Assembly (NCBI GenBank): GCA_001769655.1
Contig: MEPC01000038.1
Span: 1 to 64,000 of the forward strand
Reading direction: 5' to 3'
Source of the DNA: Bacteroidetes bacterium RIFCSPLOWO2_12_FULL_37_12
GTDB taxonomy: Bacteria > Bacteroidota > Bacteroidia > 2-12-FULL-37-12
DNA: 64,000 nucleotides
Within the stretch, counting starts at the first letter, position 1. The number at the start of each line of letters is the position of its first letter. This document shows positions 9,049 to 17,046 of the stretch, in pieces. Both the position numbers and the translations under genes were made by a program. The notes under the pieces were generated by a model that had not been told where the DNA came from, searched no databases, and saw nothing but the letters and a program-made list of their open reading frames with translations.

Positions 9049-9301
9049 AAATGAAATAATAGCCGACCCGGTGGCTGTTAGTGCTTGGGGCGTTGGTAGA
9101 AAAATCATAATTGAACTTACCGATGGAAGAATCATTAGTTTTCCGGCTGATCGTTTTAAAATTTTAAAAAAAGCAAGTGAAAAAGAATTAAAACAAGTAA
9201 CTATACGTCTCAAGGGGTACGCACTTAGGTGGGAAAATCTGGATGAGGATATAACTGTAAAAGGAATTATTGCAGGAAATTTCCAATTACCACCGCTATA
9301 A
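9029..9301 (+). CDS. DUF2442 family protein
   Basis: 90 residues. VGRKIIIELTDGRIISFPADRFKILKKAS is typical of DUF2442, a small domain also found fused to helix-turn-helix antitoxins. It partners the DUF4160 gene directly upstream (20-bp overlap) and ends before the T9SS cargo gene. If the pair is a toxin-antitoxin unit, this is more likely the antitoxin, but nothing in the sequence proves it. Confidence 0.8.
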   Translation: MNFTTVENEIIADPVAVSAWGVGRKIIIELTDGRIISFPADRFKILKKASEKELKQVTIRLKGYALRWENLDEDITVKGIIAGNFQLPPL

Positions 9302-9378
9302 AACAAATACTATATCTAAAAAAATTTAATCAAATCTATTGCAAACAAATCGTTTCTATTTAACTAATCATTAAAACC

Positions 9379-11604
9379 ATGAAACCACTCAAAACATTTC
9401 TGACCGCTCTCTGTATTCTAATGTTTAACAACATTTCAACAAAAGCCGTCACCTATCTCCAGGCATCAAAATCTGTCAACGGTCCCTGGTCATCTGATTC
9501 TTTAATTATTTTTACCACCGATAGTTTGTTTTTCAAATTCGATTTGGAAGTTCCTGGCGGGAGCGTACGGTTAGCACCTATTATTGATGCCAACGGAAAT
9601 GGAATCATAGACACAAGCGACTTTGTGTTGGAGGATTCCTCAATAATTTTCATTACCGACAATGGCTCTGTAACAGAAGATGGGGAGACATTTTTTGATC
9701 TCGACCCTGCGTTGGGTACGGTAATCCGCAATCTATCAATTAATGATGCACCTGCTTTCAGAGTTATGTGCAGGTTAATAGACCAAAGTTCTTTCCGGGA
9801 TATTTTGGTAGTTTTAAAAAATACGCCTGCTGATTTTTTATTAAGCGGTAACCTGTATAAACCAGACGGAAACCCTTTAACTGCTGGGTATGCTTCAGTC
9901 GAACCGGTCGGAGATTCTGTACGCAGGGCATCTTTTACAAATTATAACGGGTATTATGAAATCCCGTTAAACGCAGGTACTTACCAGGTCGGCTTCAATA
10001 CAATGGATGGCGAATACCAGGGTTGGGATACTACTGTCACTATTTCCGGAGATATGGTTATTAACTACCAATTTCGGGAAAACAACAGTTATATCAGGGG
10101 TTATGTAATTGATCAGGATTCAAATTCGCTGGGGGGAGTAAAAATACGTTTTAACGGTGGAAAAAGCGCTGAAACAGACAGTACAGGTATGTATGAGGCA
10201 ACTCTTCCTTCAGGAGATAACAGGGTTTCCATTGATAAAGATTGGCTTTTGATAAACAAATATTTACATGACGATAGGAATAATCATAATTTTAATCTGA
10301 CAGACAATGATTCTATTATTAGCACTCCGGAAACAAATTTTATTCTTTATAAATCAAACAGTACCATAAAAGGCACTATCCTTTTACAAAATCCTGTTTC
10401 ACTGCGATTAAATTTCAACGTAAACGTTAATGATTTTCATCTTTCAGGGGATGGATTTTCGGATCCTAATACCGGAAATTTCACTTTGGATGTCTATTCC
10501 GGAGTTTATCAGGGAGATACTCTTAAATACTGGATAGGAATTGTTAATGACGATGATAAATATCCTTTCCCTGATGGATTTTATTCATTTCCTTCCGGAA
10601 TAAACGAAGTTCTCCCAGGTAAAAATAATCTGAAATTTGAGATTAACCCCAATGAAACAAACTTTGCTGATTCTTTTAACATGGCAGATGGTAGCCCGTT
10701 TGATTGGAATAACTGGGGTTCAGGTTATGCCAACTCTTCCAATACCTGGGAACAGGATTCAAATAATATCATACAAATAAAAGACAGTAGCGCTTATTTG
10801 TCCGTTACAGCCAACAATCATGATATTGCCCAGGAGGTAATTACACTCGGATACAAGGGATATAGCGTTAAAAACTCCTCTTATGAATTTGATCTGGATG
10901 CTTCGGGTGTGGGTTCCGGAACATTTCGTTTCTCGCTTTTTAATTCAGGTAATATTTATCTTGGACCTTCTCCGTTGGATCAGGGAGAATATAATAAAAC
11001 CCTTTTTCTTAACTATACCAAAACCGGTGGTTGGAGTTTTTATCAGGCATTTGTGAGGGATCAATCCCTGGATTATAACTATAGGAATGAATTACTGCTT
11101 TCAATCCCGGATACGAACTCTGTTGTAAATGTGAAACTGATATTTTCAGATAACAAAAAGATTAAAATTTATCTTAATGATACTCAGAAAGGAGAAATTA
11201 CCTGGGCAACTTTTCTCAATGCAGGTTTCCCGTTTTTCCACGTTATCAATTACAAAAACTTACCGGCGAATAATATCCGGATTGATAATTTTATGATTTA
11301 TCCCGATACATTATCAACAGGTCTTGCTAAATGTTTATCTGTAAGCCGTCCTGTGTCACTGTATCCTAATCCTACTTCTAACAACATCTCATTTTTTATT
11401 TATTCGCAGGAAGGTGGCAGTACCCGTGTGGAACTCATTAATACGCTCGGAGTAAAAGTGCATACCCTTAATTATTACAATTCATTTTCGAGCGAAATAA
11501 AAGGCGCCATTGATTTATCCCAATTACGTTTGCCGAAAGGGGTTTATTTTCTGAGAATCAGAAACAGCCAGGGGGTGTTTACTTCGAAGGTGATTTATGA
11601 GTAA
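9379..11604 (+). CDS. T9SS-secreted multidomain protein with carboxypeptidase-regulatory-like repeats
   Basis: 741 residues. A signal peptide (1 to about 24) leads to an early Asp-rich segment (DANGNGIIDTSDF). Three carboxypeptidase-regulatory-like beta domains follow: FLLSGNLYKPDGNPL around 155, YIRGYVIDQDSNSLGGVKI around 238 and STIKGTILLQNP around 328. A lectin/laminin-G-like beta region spans roughly 430-640 (WGSGYANSSNTWEQDSNN). The last 80 residues form a type A Por sorting domain (SLYPNPTSNN... PKGVYFLRIRNSQG). It is exported by Sec, then crosses the outer membrane by type IX secretion and is cell-surface or released. Substrate unknown; probably adhesion or glycan binding. Confidence 0.85.
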   Translation: MKPLKTFLTALCILMFNNISTKAVTYLQASKSVNGPWSSDSLIIFTTDSLFFKFDLEVPGGSVRLAPIIDANGNGIIDTSDFVLEDSSIIFITDNGSVTEDGETFFDLDPALGTVIRNLSINDAPAFRVMCRLIDQSSFRDILVVLKNTPADFLLSGNLYKPDGNPLTAGYASVEPVGDSVRRASFTNYNGYYEIPLNAGTYQVGFNTMDGEYQGWDTTVTISGDMVINYQFRENNSYIRGYVIDQDSNSLGGVKIRFNGGKSAETDSTGMYEATLPSGDNRVSIDKDWLLINKYLHDDRNNHNFNLTDNDSIISTPETNFILYKSNSTIKGTILLQNPVSLRLNFNVNVNDFHLSGDGFSDPNTGNFTLDVYSGVYQGDTLKYWIGIVNDDDKYPFPDGFYSFPSGINEVLPGKNNLKFEINPNETNFADSFNMADGSPFDWNNWGSGYANSSNTWEQDSNNIIQIKDSSAYLSVTANNHDIAQEVITLGYKGYSVKNSSYEFDLDASGVGSGTFRFSLFNSGNIYLGPSPLDQGEYNKTLFLNYTKTGGWSFYQAFVRDQSLDYNYRNELLLSIPDTNSVVNVKLIFSDNKKIKIYLNDTQKGEITWATFLNAGFPFFHVINYKNLPANNIRIDNFMIYPDTLSTGLAKCLSVSRPVSLYPNPTSNNISFFIYSQEGGSTRVELINTLGVKVHTLNYYNSFSSEIKGAIDLSQLRLPKGVYFLRIRNSQGVFTSKVIYE

Positions 11605-12863
11605 AGAGAAAACACCGTAATCTCGGGAAGAATTCCAACTCTGCCTGGAAATCCTATAAACCCAAACCCACGGTTTACGTAGAGAAATTTTCCGTTTTTT
11701 TCATACAATCCTGCCCATTGAGGATAAAAATATTTTGCCGGGCTCCATTTTACATATTGATTATCAACGCCAAATTGAAGCCCGTGAGTATGACCGGAAA
11801 AGGTGGCTGATATGGGAATTTCATAGTCAAGTATTTGCGCATCCCAATGGCTTGGGTCATGCGATAACAACAACCGGCAGGAAATAGTTGAGGTTCCAAT
11901 CAGCGCTTTAGAAAGGTTCCCGTGTTTTTGCGACCAGTTTTTAGCTCCCCAGTTTTCTACACCGGCAATGGCAACTTGTGCAATTCCTTTTTTTATAACA
12001 CGATTTTCGTTTAATAAAACATCCCAACCCATGTCCTTCTGCATCTGAATAAGCGTGTTTAAATTTTCTTTTTTTTCATCCTGATTTTTCCATTGGATAT
12101 AATCTCCGTAGTCATGATTTCCCAGAATAGCAAAAACACCCAAAGGCGCTTTTATCTTTGAAAAAATATTGCAATAATTTTTAACTTCATCAGCCCTGTC
12201 GTTCACCATGTCGCCGGTGAAGAAAACGATATCCGGGTTTTCATTCATGAGCATGTCCACCCCGCGCGTTACAGCTCTGCGATTATAAAAACTTCCGCAA
12301 TGTATATCCGAAATCTGCGCAATCTTTAGCCCCTGAAATTCAACAGGCAATCCGGGTAATCGTAATTTTACTCTATGGATTCGGTAATCATAAGCGGATT
12401 TGACCATTCCGTATAAAAGAGTTCCCACATGTATTCCTACAGCCAGGGTGCCGGCTTTCAAAAGAAAATCGGAACGGGTAATTGTATGTTCAATACTGTT
12501 TGATGAAACGGTTTGGGAAGTGAAAAATTTTATAGAGAGAAACTGAACCAAACGTTTTACATCATCAATTAATAGAAAGATTGCCCCGGTCAGCTTAGGT
12601 AAAAAATTCGTGAAAATAAAACCAAAAACTAAGGATTGAAGAAAAGTTTTTTGAAAAGAACCTTCCGGACCCAGACCCTCTCTTCCGAAGATAATCAAAT
12701 ATAAAATGAGAAGAACAGTGACACTTGAGCATCCCAAAAACAAAAACACATAAATTTTTTCGGCAAGTCCTTTAAACAAATTACGGTACCCTCTGATTAC
12801 ATACACTTCGAGAAGCGTTATAGACAGAAACAGAATTAAAAAGAATAGGAGGCGGTGAGACAT
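11595..12863 (-). CDS. Membrane-anchored calcineurin-like metallophosphoesterase (YaeI-like)
   Basis: 422 residues. The N-terminal 150 residues contain about four membrane segments, including LLFFLILFLSITLLEVYVI and IYVFLFLGCSSVTVLLILYLII. A phosphoesterase domain follows with metal ligands in order: ISDIHCG, FFTGDMVND, ILGNHDYGD, LLSHDP and SGHTHGLQFG. The family includes YaeI-like enzymes acting on lipid phosphodiesters. The substrate here is unknown. The gene overlaps the T9SS cargo gene tail-to-tail by 10 bp. Confidence 0.85.
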   Translation of the reverse strand: MSHRLLFFLILFLSITLLEVYVIRGYRNLFKGLAEKIYVFLFLGCSSVTVLLILYLIIFGREGLGPEGSFQKTFLQSLVFGFIFTNFLPKLTGAIFLLIDDVKRLVQFLSIKFFTSQTVSSNSIEHTITRSDFLLKAGTLAVGIHVGTLLYGMVKSAYDYRIHRVKLRLPGLPVEFQGLKIAQISDIHCGSFYNRRAVTRGVDMLMNENPDIVFFTGDMVNDRADEVKNYCNIFSKIKAPLGVFAILGNHDYGDYIQWKNQDEKKENLNTLIQMQKDMGWDVLLNENRVIKKGIAQVAIAGVENWGAKNWSQKHGNLSKALIGTSTISCRLLLSHDPSHWDAQILDYEIPISATFSGHTHGLQFGVDNQYVKWSPAKYFYPQWAGLYEKNGKFLYVNRGFGFIGFPGRVGILPEITVFSLYS

Positions 12864-12898
12864 GGGGGGGGATGGGGAAAAACTTAATACAATCTGTT

Positions 12899-12960
12899 AC
12901 TGTTTAGTCCAAAATGAAAAAATACAATTTTGCCACAGATTTCACAGATTTGCACAGATT
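12899..12960. repeat. Foldback element R7, left-arm fragment
   Basis: ACTGTTTAGTCCAAAATG and the following AAAATACAATTTTGCCACAG closely match the left arm of the element at 5691-5840. The right arm is missing, and the copy runs straight into the attC-like site at 12962, as if cut by insertion of the island. Confidence 0.7.
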
Positions 12961-12961
12961 A

Positions 12962-13015
12962 AATGCAACAGTGGCTGAATTGCTTGTCATAAGGACGCTA
13001 CGAAGATTTAGCTGG
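12962..13015 (-). repeat. attC-like site 2 at the end of the restriction-modification genes
   Basis: On the minus strand it reads GCCACCAGC, AATCTTCGTAGCGTCC, then GCCACTGTTGCAT, and matches site 1 at 15213-15271 over most of its length. It overlaps the methyltransferase stop codon, as an attC site at the end of a cassette would. Core boxes are degenerate (GCCACCA instead of GCCCAAC; GTTGCAT instead of GTTRRRY). The identification is by analogy; no integrase is present in the window. Confidence 0.45.
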
Positions 13016-13870
13016 TGGCTGGTGTGCTTCTACTATTTCGGAATAAAATTCTTCTTGTGATTCTTCTACAAAAAACAAAGTCGGTGTGTCTGCAATAAGT
13101 TTTACTCGTTGTCTTGCAATTTCGCAGTATTCGTGGCTTATGTCTATACCGATATATTGTCTGCCCATTTCACAAGACACTCTAGCTGTTGTTCCGCTTC
13201 CACTCATTGGGTCGAATACCAAGTCACCTTGATTTGTCCAAGATTTAATGTGGTCTCTAACAAGTTCGCAAGGGAAAGGTGCTGGATGTCCTTTTGCTTC
13301 TTGGTCTTCTTGTTTTTTACCGACAACATACTCCCAAATGTTTCCCTTAATTTTTTTGTCCTTAACGGGCTTAGCCATTTTTTCCCTTGTCTGTTCGTTT
13401 TTAGAGTAGTTTTTATATGTCGTTCCATTAAGTTCTAAACCTGCGTGGATACAGTCAACCATAATTGGATTGTGTGTCTTTACAACACCCTTGCTGAACA
13501 CAAACATATACTCAAACTCGTTGTTGTATCGCTTTCGATAGATTTGCGGAATTGGGTTTTTCTTGCGAAAAATCATTGTATCGTGCAGGTTGAAACCTGT
13601 TTCTTTAAAGAATAAAGCCTGATTGAAACTTGTTCCTGTTTCAGTTGCATCAATTGTTGCGTCAGCAACAACCCAAACTACAACACCACCCGGTTTAGTA
13701 ATGCGATAAAGTTCTTTAACTATATCTTCAAAAGGAAACACATACCCTTTATAGTTTCTCAAATCGTCATAAGGTGGTGAAGTAACTGTTAGGTCAATTA
13801 CATCATGGTCGAATTGTTGCATTACTTCTACACAGTTACCTTCAATTATTTTATTTATAAATTGTTCCAT
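12998..13870 (-). CDS. DNA methyltransferase of a HindIII-type restriction-modification system
   Basis: 290 residues. The catalytic motif TSPPYDDLRNY (30-40) and the AdoMet motif FDPMSGSGTTARV, followed by GRQYIGIDISHEYCEIA, give a beta-class amino-methyltransferase (N6-adenine or N4-cytosine). Placed directly downstream of a HindIII-family endonuclease, it should methylate the same site, most likely adenine in AAGCTT as M.HindIII does. I chose ATG 13870, 7 bp after the endonuclease stop. A longer frame starts at 13939 inside the endonuclease gene. The C-terminus overlaps an attC-like palindrome. Confidence 0.85.
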   Translation of the reverse strand: MEQFINKIIEGNCVEVMQQFDHDVIDLTVTSPPYDDLRNYKGYVFPFEDIVKELYRITKPGGVVVWVVADATIDATETGTSFNQALFFKETGFNLHDTMIFRKKNPIPQIYRKRYNNEFEYMFVFSKGVVKTHNPIMVDCIHAGLELNGTTYKNYSKNEQTREKMAKPVKDKKIKGNIWEYVVGKKQEDQEAKGHPAPFPCELVRDHIKSWTNQGDLVFDPMSGSGTTARVSCEMGRQYIGIDISHEYCEIARQRVKLIADTPTLFFVEESQEEFYSEIVEAHQPPAKSS

Positions 13871-13877
13871 TGTCTTT

Positions 13878-14792
13878 TTATTTAAGTGTAAATAGTCCAT
13901 TGTCGGAAATTGCACTGATTGTTTTAATTCTACTTTCAATTTTGTGAACCGTGATTAGTTCTTTCAATGCTTCTTTATGGCTCATTCGCATAATCTTTTC
14001 TCTTTCCTGTGCCAAGAAAGTCAACGCTTCTTCTTTTGAAATGGCTATGCTTTCAGTTGCAACACCTTTCTCAATATTCCATAATTGCTCGACTGCCTTT
14101 GAAAACGAAAGAATTGTTTTATTGATTGCTAACCAATAATCGGTAGCGTTTTTAGAAGGATTGAGGGCTTTAATTGTTTCAAATATTTTCTTCAAAAGCT
14201 GTTGAGCTTTTGCTTTCCCTTCTTTTTCAGAGTAGGAAAGTAGCAATGCAAGATGTGAGTATGTAAAAACACAAACATTTTGAGTTGTGGCTTGTTGATA
14301 AATTTGGCTTGAAGAAGTTGGAAGTTGATAAATCGGGCAAACCACCATTGCATAAGGTTTGCCACGTTTCCATCCGTGCATTGCTTGCACTTTGAAGTCT
14401 TTTTGATTTTTTGCTGTTCTGCTTAGTCTAAACGCTTTGGCATCTGCAACAAAGCTGTAATCTTTTGCAAACGCTTCAACGTCTGCCGCATCAGCTCTTT
14501 CTTTAAGGACTAAACTTTTAAGCCCTAATGCTGTGTATGCTAATGAAAGTAAAGTGTCGGTGTATTTTGAGTATAATTTTTCTTCACTTGAGTCGTGTCC
14601 GTAGCTTTCAGGAATGTTTCCGCAAAGTCGTAAATGGTCAATAAGCGATAAAATGCCATTTTTCTTGATTTCGGCTTCTAATTCCTTCTCTAATTTTTCT
14701 GTGTCGTTACCAAAGTGTCCGCTAAGTTTTCGGATTTCTTCAATCCAATACTGTCGAGTTTTTATTGCCTTAGCTGATATTATTTTGTTCAT
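13878..14792 (-). CDS. HindIII-family type II restriction endonuclease
   Basis: 304 residues, close to HindIII (300). The segment VADAKAFRLSRTAKNQKDFK (115-134) is nearly identical to the HindIII active-site region. It supplies the PD-(D/E)xK residues Asp117 and Lys119, with SSEEKLYSK (69 onwards) as the region of the catalytic Glu. CPIYQLPTSSSQIYQQ also matches HindIII (PFFQYPTTKSQIFKQ). The expected target is AAGCTT. It is co-oriented with and 7 bp ahead of the methyltransferase. This endonuclease-first order means methylation depends on read-through from the same transcript. Repeat R1 copy B lies upstream and may carry the promoter. Confidence 0.93.
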   Translation of the reverse strand: MNKIISAKAIKTRQYWIEEIRKLSGHFGNDTEKLEKELEAEIKKNGILSLIDHLRLCGNIPESYGHDSSEEKLYSKYTDTLLSLAYTALGLKSLVLKERADAADVEAFAKDYSFVADAKAFRLSRTAKNQKDFKVQAMHGWKRGKPYAMVVCPIYQLPTSSSQIYQQATTQNVCVFTYSHLALLLSYSEKEGKAKAQQLLKKIFETIKALNPSKNATDYWLAINKTILSFSKAVEQLWNIEKGVATESIAISKEEALTFLAQEREKIMRMSHKEALKELITVHKIESRIKTISAISDNGLFTLK

Positions 14793-14942
14793 TATCCTCT
14801 GTCAAAATGTTAGTTTTCAAATTTACTTAAATTGTCGGGTTATTTGTCTGAAAAACGTGAAAAGTTGTCAACGGTAACTGTAGGTTGTGCGGTCAGTCAG
14901 CATTGCAACCAACGTCAATCCGTCTAAAAACTACAGTTCACC
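14793..14942. other. Gap upstream of the endonuclease with an imperfect palindrome
   Basis: AACTGTAG (14876-14883) pairs with CTACAGTT (14931-14938), enclosing GGTTGTGC and GCAACC as a second pairing. The whole 63-bp unit resembles a folded recombination site of the kind seen at 15213-15271, but without clear core boxes. No gene is seen. Confidence 0.4.
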
Positions 14943-15184
14943 TGCAAAAATAAACAAAAACCGGATGTAATAGAAGCGATATGCGGAAGGAAAAAAAATA
15001 GACCGGAATGAAAATTAAAAATTTGGCATCAACCTGTGGTAGTATTTTGCTTTTAGGAAAGTCAAAAATTTGGAAAATAAAAAAACAAGTTCTCTCAGGA
15101 GGTTTTTGAACACATTTTTATAAATATAGCCACTCTACCTTTTTAACGAAAACCCCATAGAGAAAAAAAACCAACAATCAAGGG
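14943..15184 (-). repeat. Long dispersed repeat R1, copy B (inverted)
   Basis: Inverted copy of 41-283. On the minus strand it leads into the restriction-modification genes exactly as copy A leads into the Abi-like gene. The conserved TATTTTTG lies at 14952-14945, about 153 bp before the endonuclease start. The stretch 15185-15212 to its left holds nothing recognisable. Confidence 0.85.
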
Positions 15185-15212
15185 GGAAAAACTTCCGCCA
15201 GAGGCAGATTCA

Positions 15213-15271
15213 GTGCAACAGTGGCTTCGTTGTATGTGCTATGGACGCAACGAACCTTAGTTGTTGGGCAC
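15213..15271 (-). repeat. attC-like site 1 at the end of the 364-residue gene
   Basis: Read on the minus strand: GCCCAAC (core-type RYYYAAC, 15269-15263), an arm GGTTCGTTG, a spacer, the complementary arm CAACGAAGCC, and GTTGCAC (one mismatch to GTTRRRY, 15219-15213). TTCGTTG (15226-15232) and CAACGAA (15248-15254) pair perfectly. Length (about 59 bp), order and position over the stop codon of the preceding gene all fit an integron attC site. Confidence 0.55.
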
Positions 15272-16351
15272 AGTTTTTTTCATTAGTTTTTTCATATTCT
15301 TTTTATTTTTTCCAAATAGCTTTTGACAGTACTCATAATTGAATTCTATTGATATTATTTGTTTTTCGTGTTTAGAAAATTTATTCATTTGAGATAGGTC
15401 AAAACCCGAATCTTCAATTAAAATATCTTTAAACCCATCAATCAATGTTTTCATTGTTAAGCTATCTGTAAACCCAAAAAAGTCACTTGGATTAGTATAA
15501 TTCAACTCTATTACTCTTGTCGAAGTATTTGTAACAGTGGATAATGACGTACTTATTTTAAATCCCATAAACTGTAAAAGAAGTCTATCACTAAATAGAG
15601 GATGATTTTCTTTCTTCTCCAAATGCATAGGTGCATAAAATTCCCGAACATATGCCATACATTGAAGTGGTGATGTGTCTTCAAATATTTGAAATGCAGA
15701 CCTTGTTATTAATTTGGTTGATGAAGAATTGAGATATGAGTAGAATAACAATAAATGAGCAGATTTCGGGTCATCTATAAATCCTTGCTTAAAGTATTTA
15801 TATTTCTCAAATTCCGAATGGGTTACAAATTTCGAAATCTTTTTATTTATCAGGTTATTTTTCGATGTTTTTGATGATTTGGGAATTTGTACGACTTGTG
15901 TAGAAAAATAAATGACTTGCTCTAAAACATTAATGATTATTCCAAAAATTTCTCTTGTTGATATCATTCCGTGCTTTGAGCTATCATAATGTTTGATAGT
16001 GTTGCGTAGGGTTATTTTTAAAAAAATTAGAATGGTATTACTGTCCTTATTGGCTTCTAATGATAATTTTTGTAAGTCAGTTATTACCTTTGCAATATAT
16101 ACTAATTCTTTTATTTCAACCCATTTATTGGTGTATGTCAGAGGAACATACTCATCTATTAATTCAGTTGATTTTACAATTAATTTTTTATTTGCTATTT
16201 GAATATCATTTAAAGCATTGGAAATGTGGTTTTCTAGTAACTTTTTCTTGAGTATTGGATATGTAATAACAATAGTAATTATGGCTATTATTGAGCATTG
16301 AAAGTCATTAAAAATTTTATATCCAATTCTAAAAATTTCTTCCATTTCCAA
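15257..16351 (-). CDS. Unknown protein with an N-terminal membrane anchor, cassette-borne
   Basis: 364 residues. One hydrophobic segment (SIIAIITIVITYPILKKKLL, about 20-39) follows a short N-terminus, then a long charged, mostly helical cytoplasmic-looking part with no family I recognise. It stands alone between a GTTGGGC core box 20 bp upstream of its start (16376-16370, minus strand) and an attC-like site over its stop. That is the architecture of an integron gene cassette. Proximity to a restriction-modification pair suggests defence or another accessory role, but this is only context. Confidence 0.65.
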   Translation of the reverse strand: MEMEEIFRIGYKIFNDFQCSIIAIITIVITYPILKKKLLENHISNALNDIQIANKKLIVKSTELIDEYVPLTYTNKWVEIKELVYIAKVITDLQKLSLEANKDSNTILIFLKITLRNTIKHYDSSKHGMISTREIFGIIINVLEQVIYFSTQVVQIPKSSKTSKNNLINKKISKFVTHSEFEKYKYFKQGFIDDPKSAHLLLFYSYLNSSSTKLITRSAFQIFEDTSPLQCMAYVREFYAPMHLEKKENHPLFSDRLLLQFMGFKISTSLSTVTNTSTRVIELNYTNPSDFFGFTDSLTMKTLIDGFKDILIEDSGFDLSQMNKFSKHEKQIISIEFNYEYCQKLFGKNKKNMKKLMKKTVPNN

Positions 16352-16369
16352 GTATTTCGTTTAAATTGT

Positions 16370-16376
16370 GCCCAAC
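16370..16376 (-). other. GTTGGGC core box before the cassette gene
   Basis: GTTGGGC on the minus strand, in the context ACTGGCGTTGGGC. It lies about 20 bp upstream of the 364-residue gene and matches the GTTRRRY core of integron recombination sites. A full palindromic partner on the outer side is not visible. Confidence 0.4.
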
Positions 16377-16527
16377 GCCAGTTTGTGAAAAAACTCACTA
16401 TAATTTGTTGCTAAAATTACTAAATAAAAAACAATTCCATTCATTCAACATGGTAACTTTGTGACCTATTTCAATTTCTGCCCTCAAACTGAAAATTTTC
16501 TGAGTGTCCCTAATCTCCATCAAAATC

Positions 16528-17010
16528 TCAAAACAAATATCTCGCCGACAAGGAGCCATCCCAATAAAATTCCCGGCTGTTGAGCAAGTCAAAGGTAGGT
16601 TTAATATCAACGCCCAAGGTAAACGGAATTTCTTCTATATCCCATTCTAATCCTAAAATTGCATCTACACCTAAATTTAAAAAAAACCCCTCCGTTTTTA
16701 CTTTATTACGCCATGATTCAGCATTTCCATGAAACACACCTACATGCCCTCCAAGCCCATAAAACCAATACAGATTATCAAGCCGGAATGCCGTCTTATG
16801 CAATTCTTTTAGCACAGTAACTAAAGCTCCCTGCCACTCATACTTCGTGTGAAGTATGCCTTCAATTGCATGGTAACGTTTCATCATTTTCTTTACCGTG
16901 ATGCCGTCGGTTTGTCCGAAACGTACTCCGGCGGAGAAATCGTATTTCTGGGCTTTTGCAAAAGCGGTCAGGGTAAAATAGATTGTTAAAAGAATGTATA
17001 ATTTTTTCAT
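16528..17010 (-). CDS. Small outer-membrane beta-barrel-like protein
   Basis: 160 residues with a signal peptide (MKKLYILLTIYFTLTAFAKAQ). The mature part alternates hydrophobic and polar strands: YDFSAGVRFG, ALVTVLKELH, LYWFYGLGGHVGVFHG, FFLNLGVDAILGLEW, FTLGVDIKPTFD. It ends in Phe (SLSARYLF), typical of BAM-inserted barrels. A TACATTTG box lies at 17032-17025 on this strand, about 15 bp before the start. Function unknown. Confidence 0.7.
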   Translation of the reverse strand: MKKLYILLTIYFTLTAFAKAQKYDFSAGVRFGQTDGITVKKMMKRYHAIEGILHTKYEWQGALVTVLKELHKTAFRLDNLYWFYGLGGHVGVFHGNAESWRNKVKTEGFFLNLGVDAILGLEWDIEEIPFTLGVDIKPTFDLLNSREFYWDGSLSARYLF

Positions 17011-17046
17011 GATTTTTTTGATGGCAAATGTACAGGAAATTTTGAT

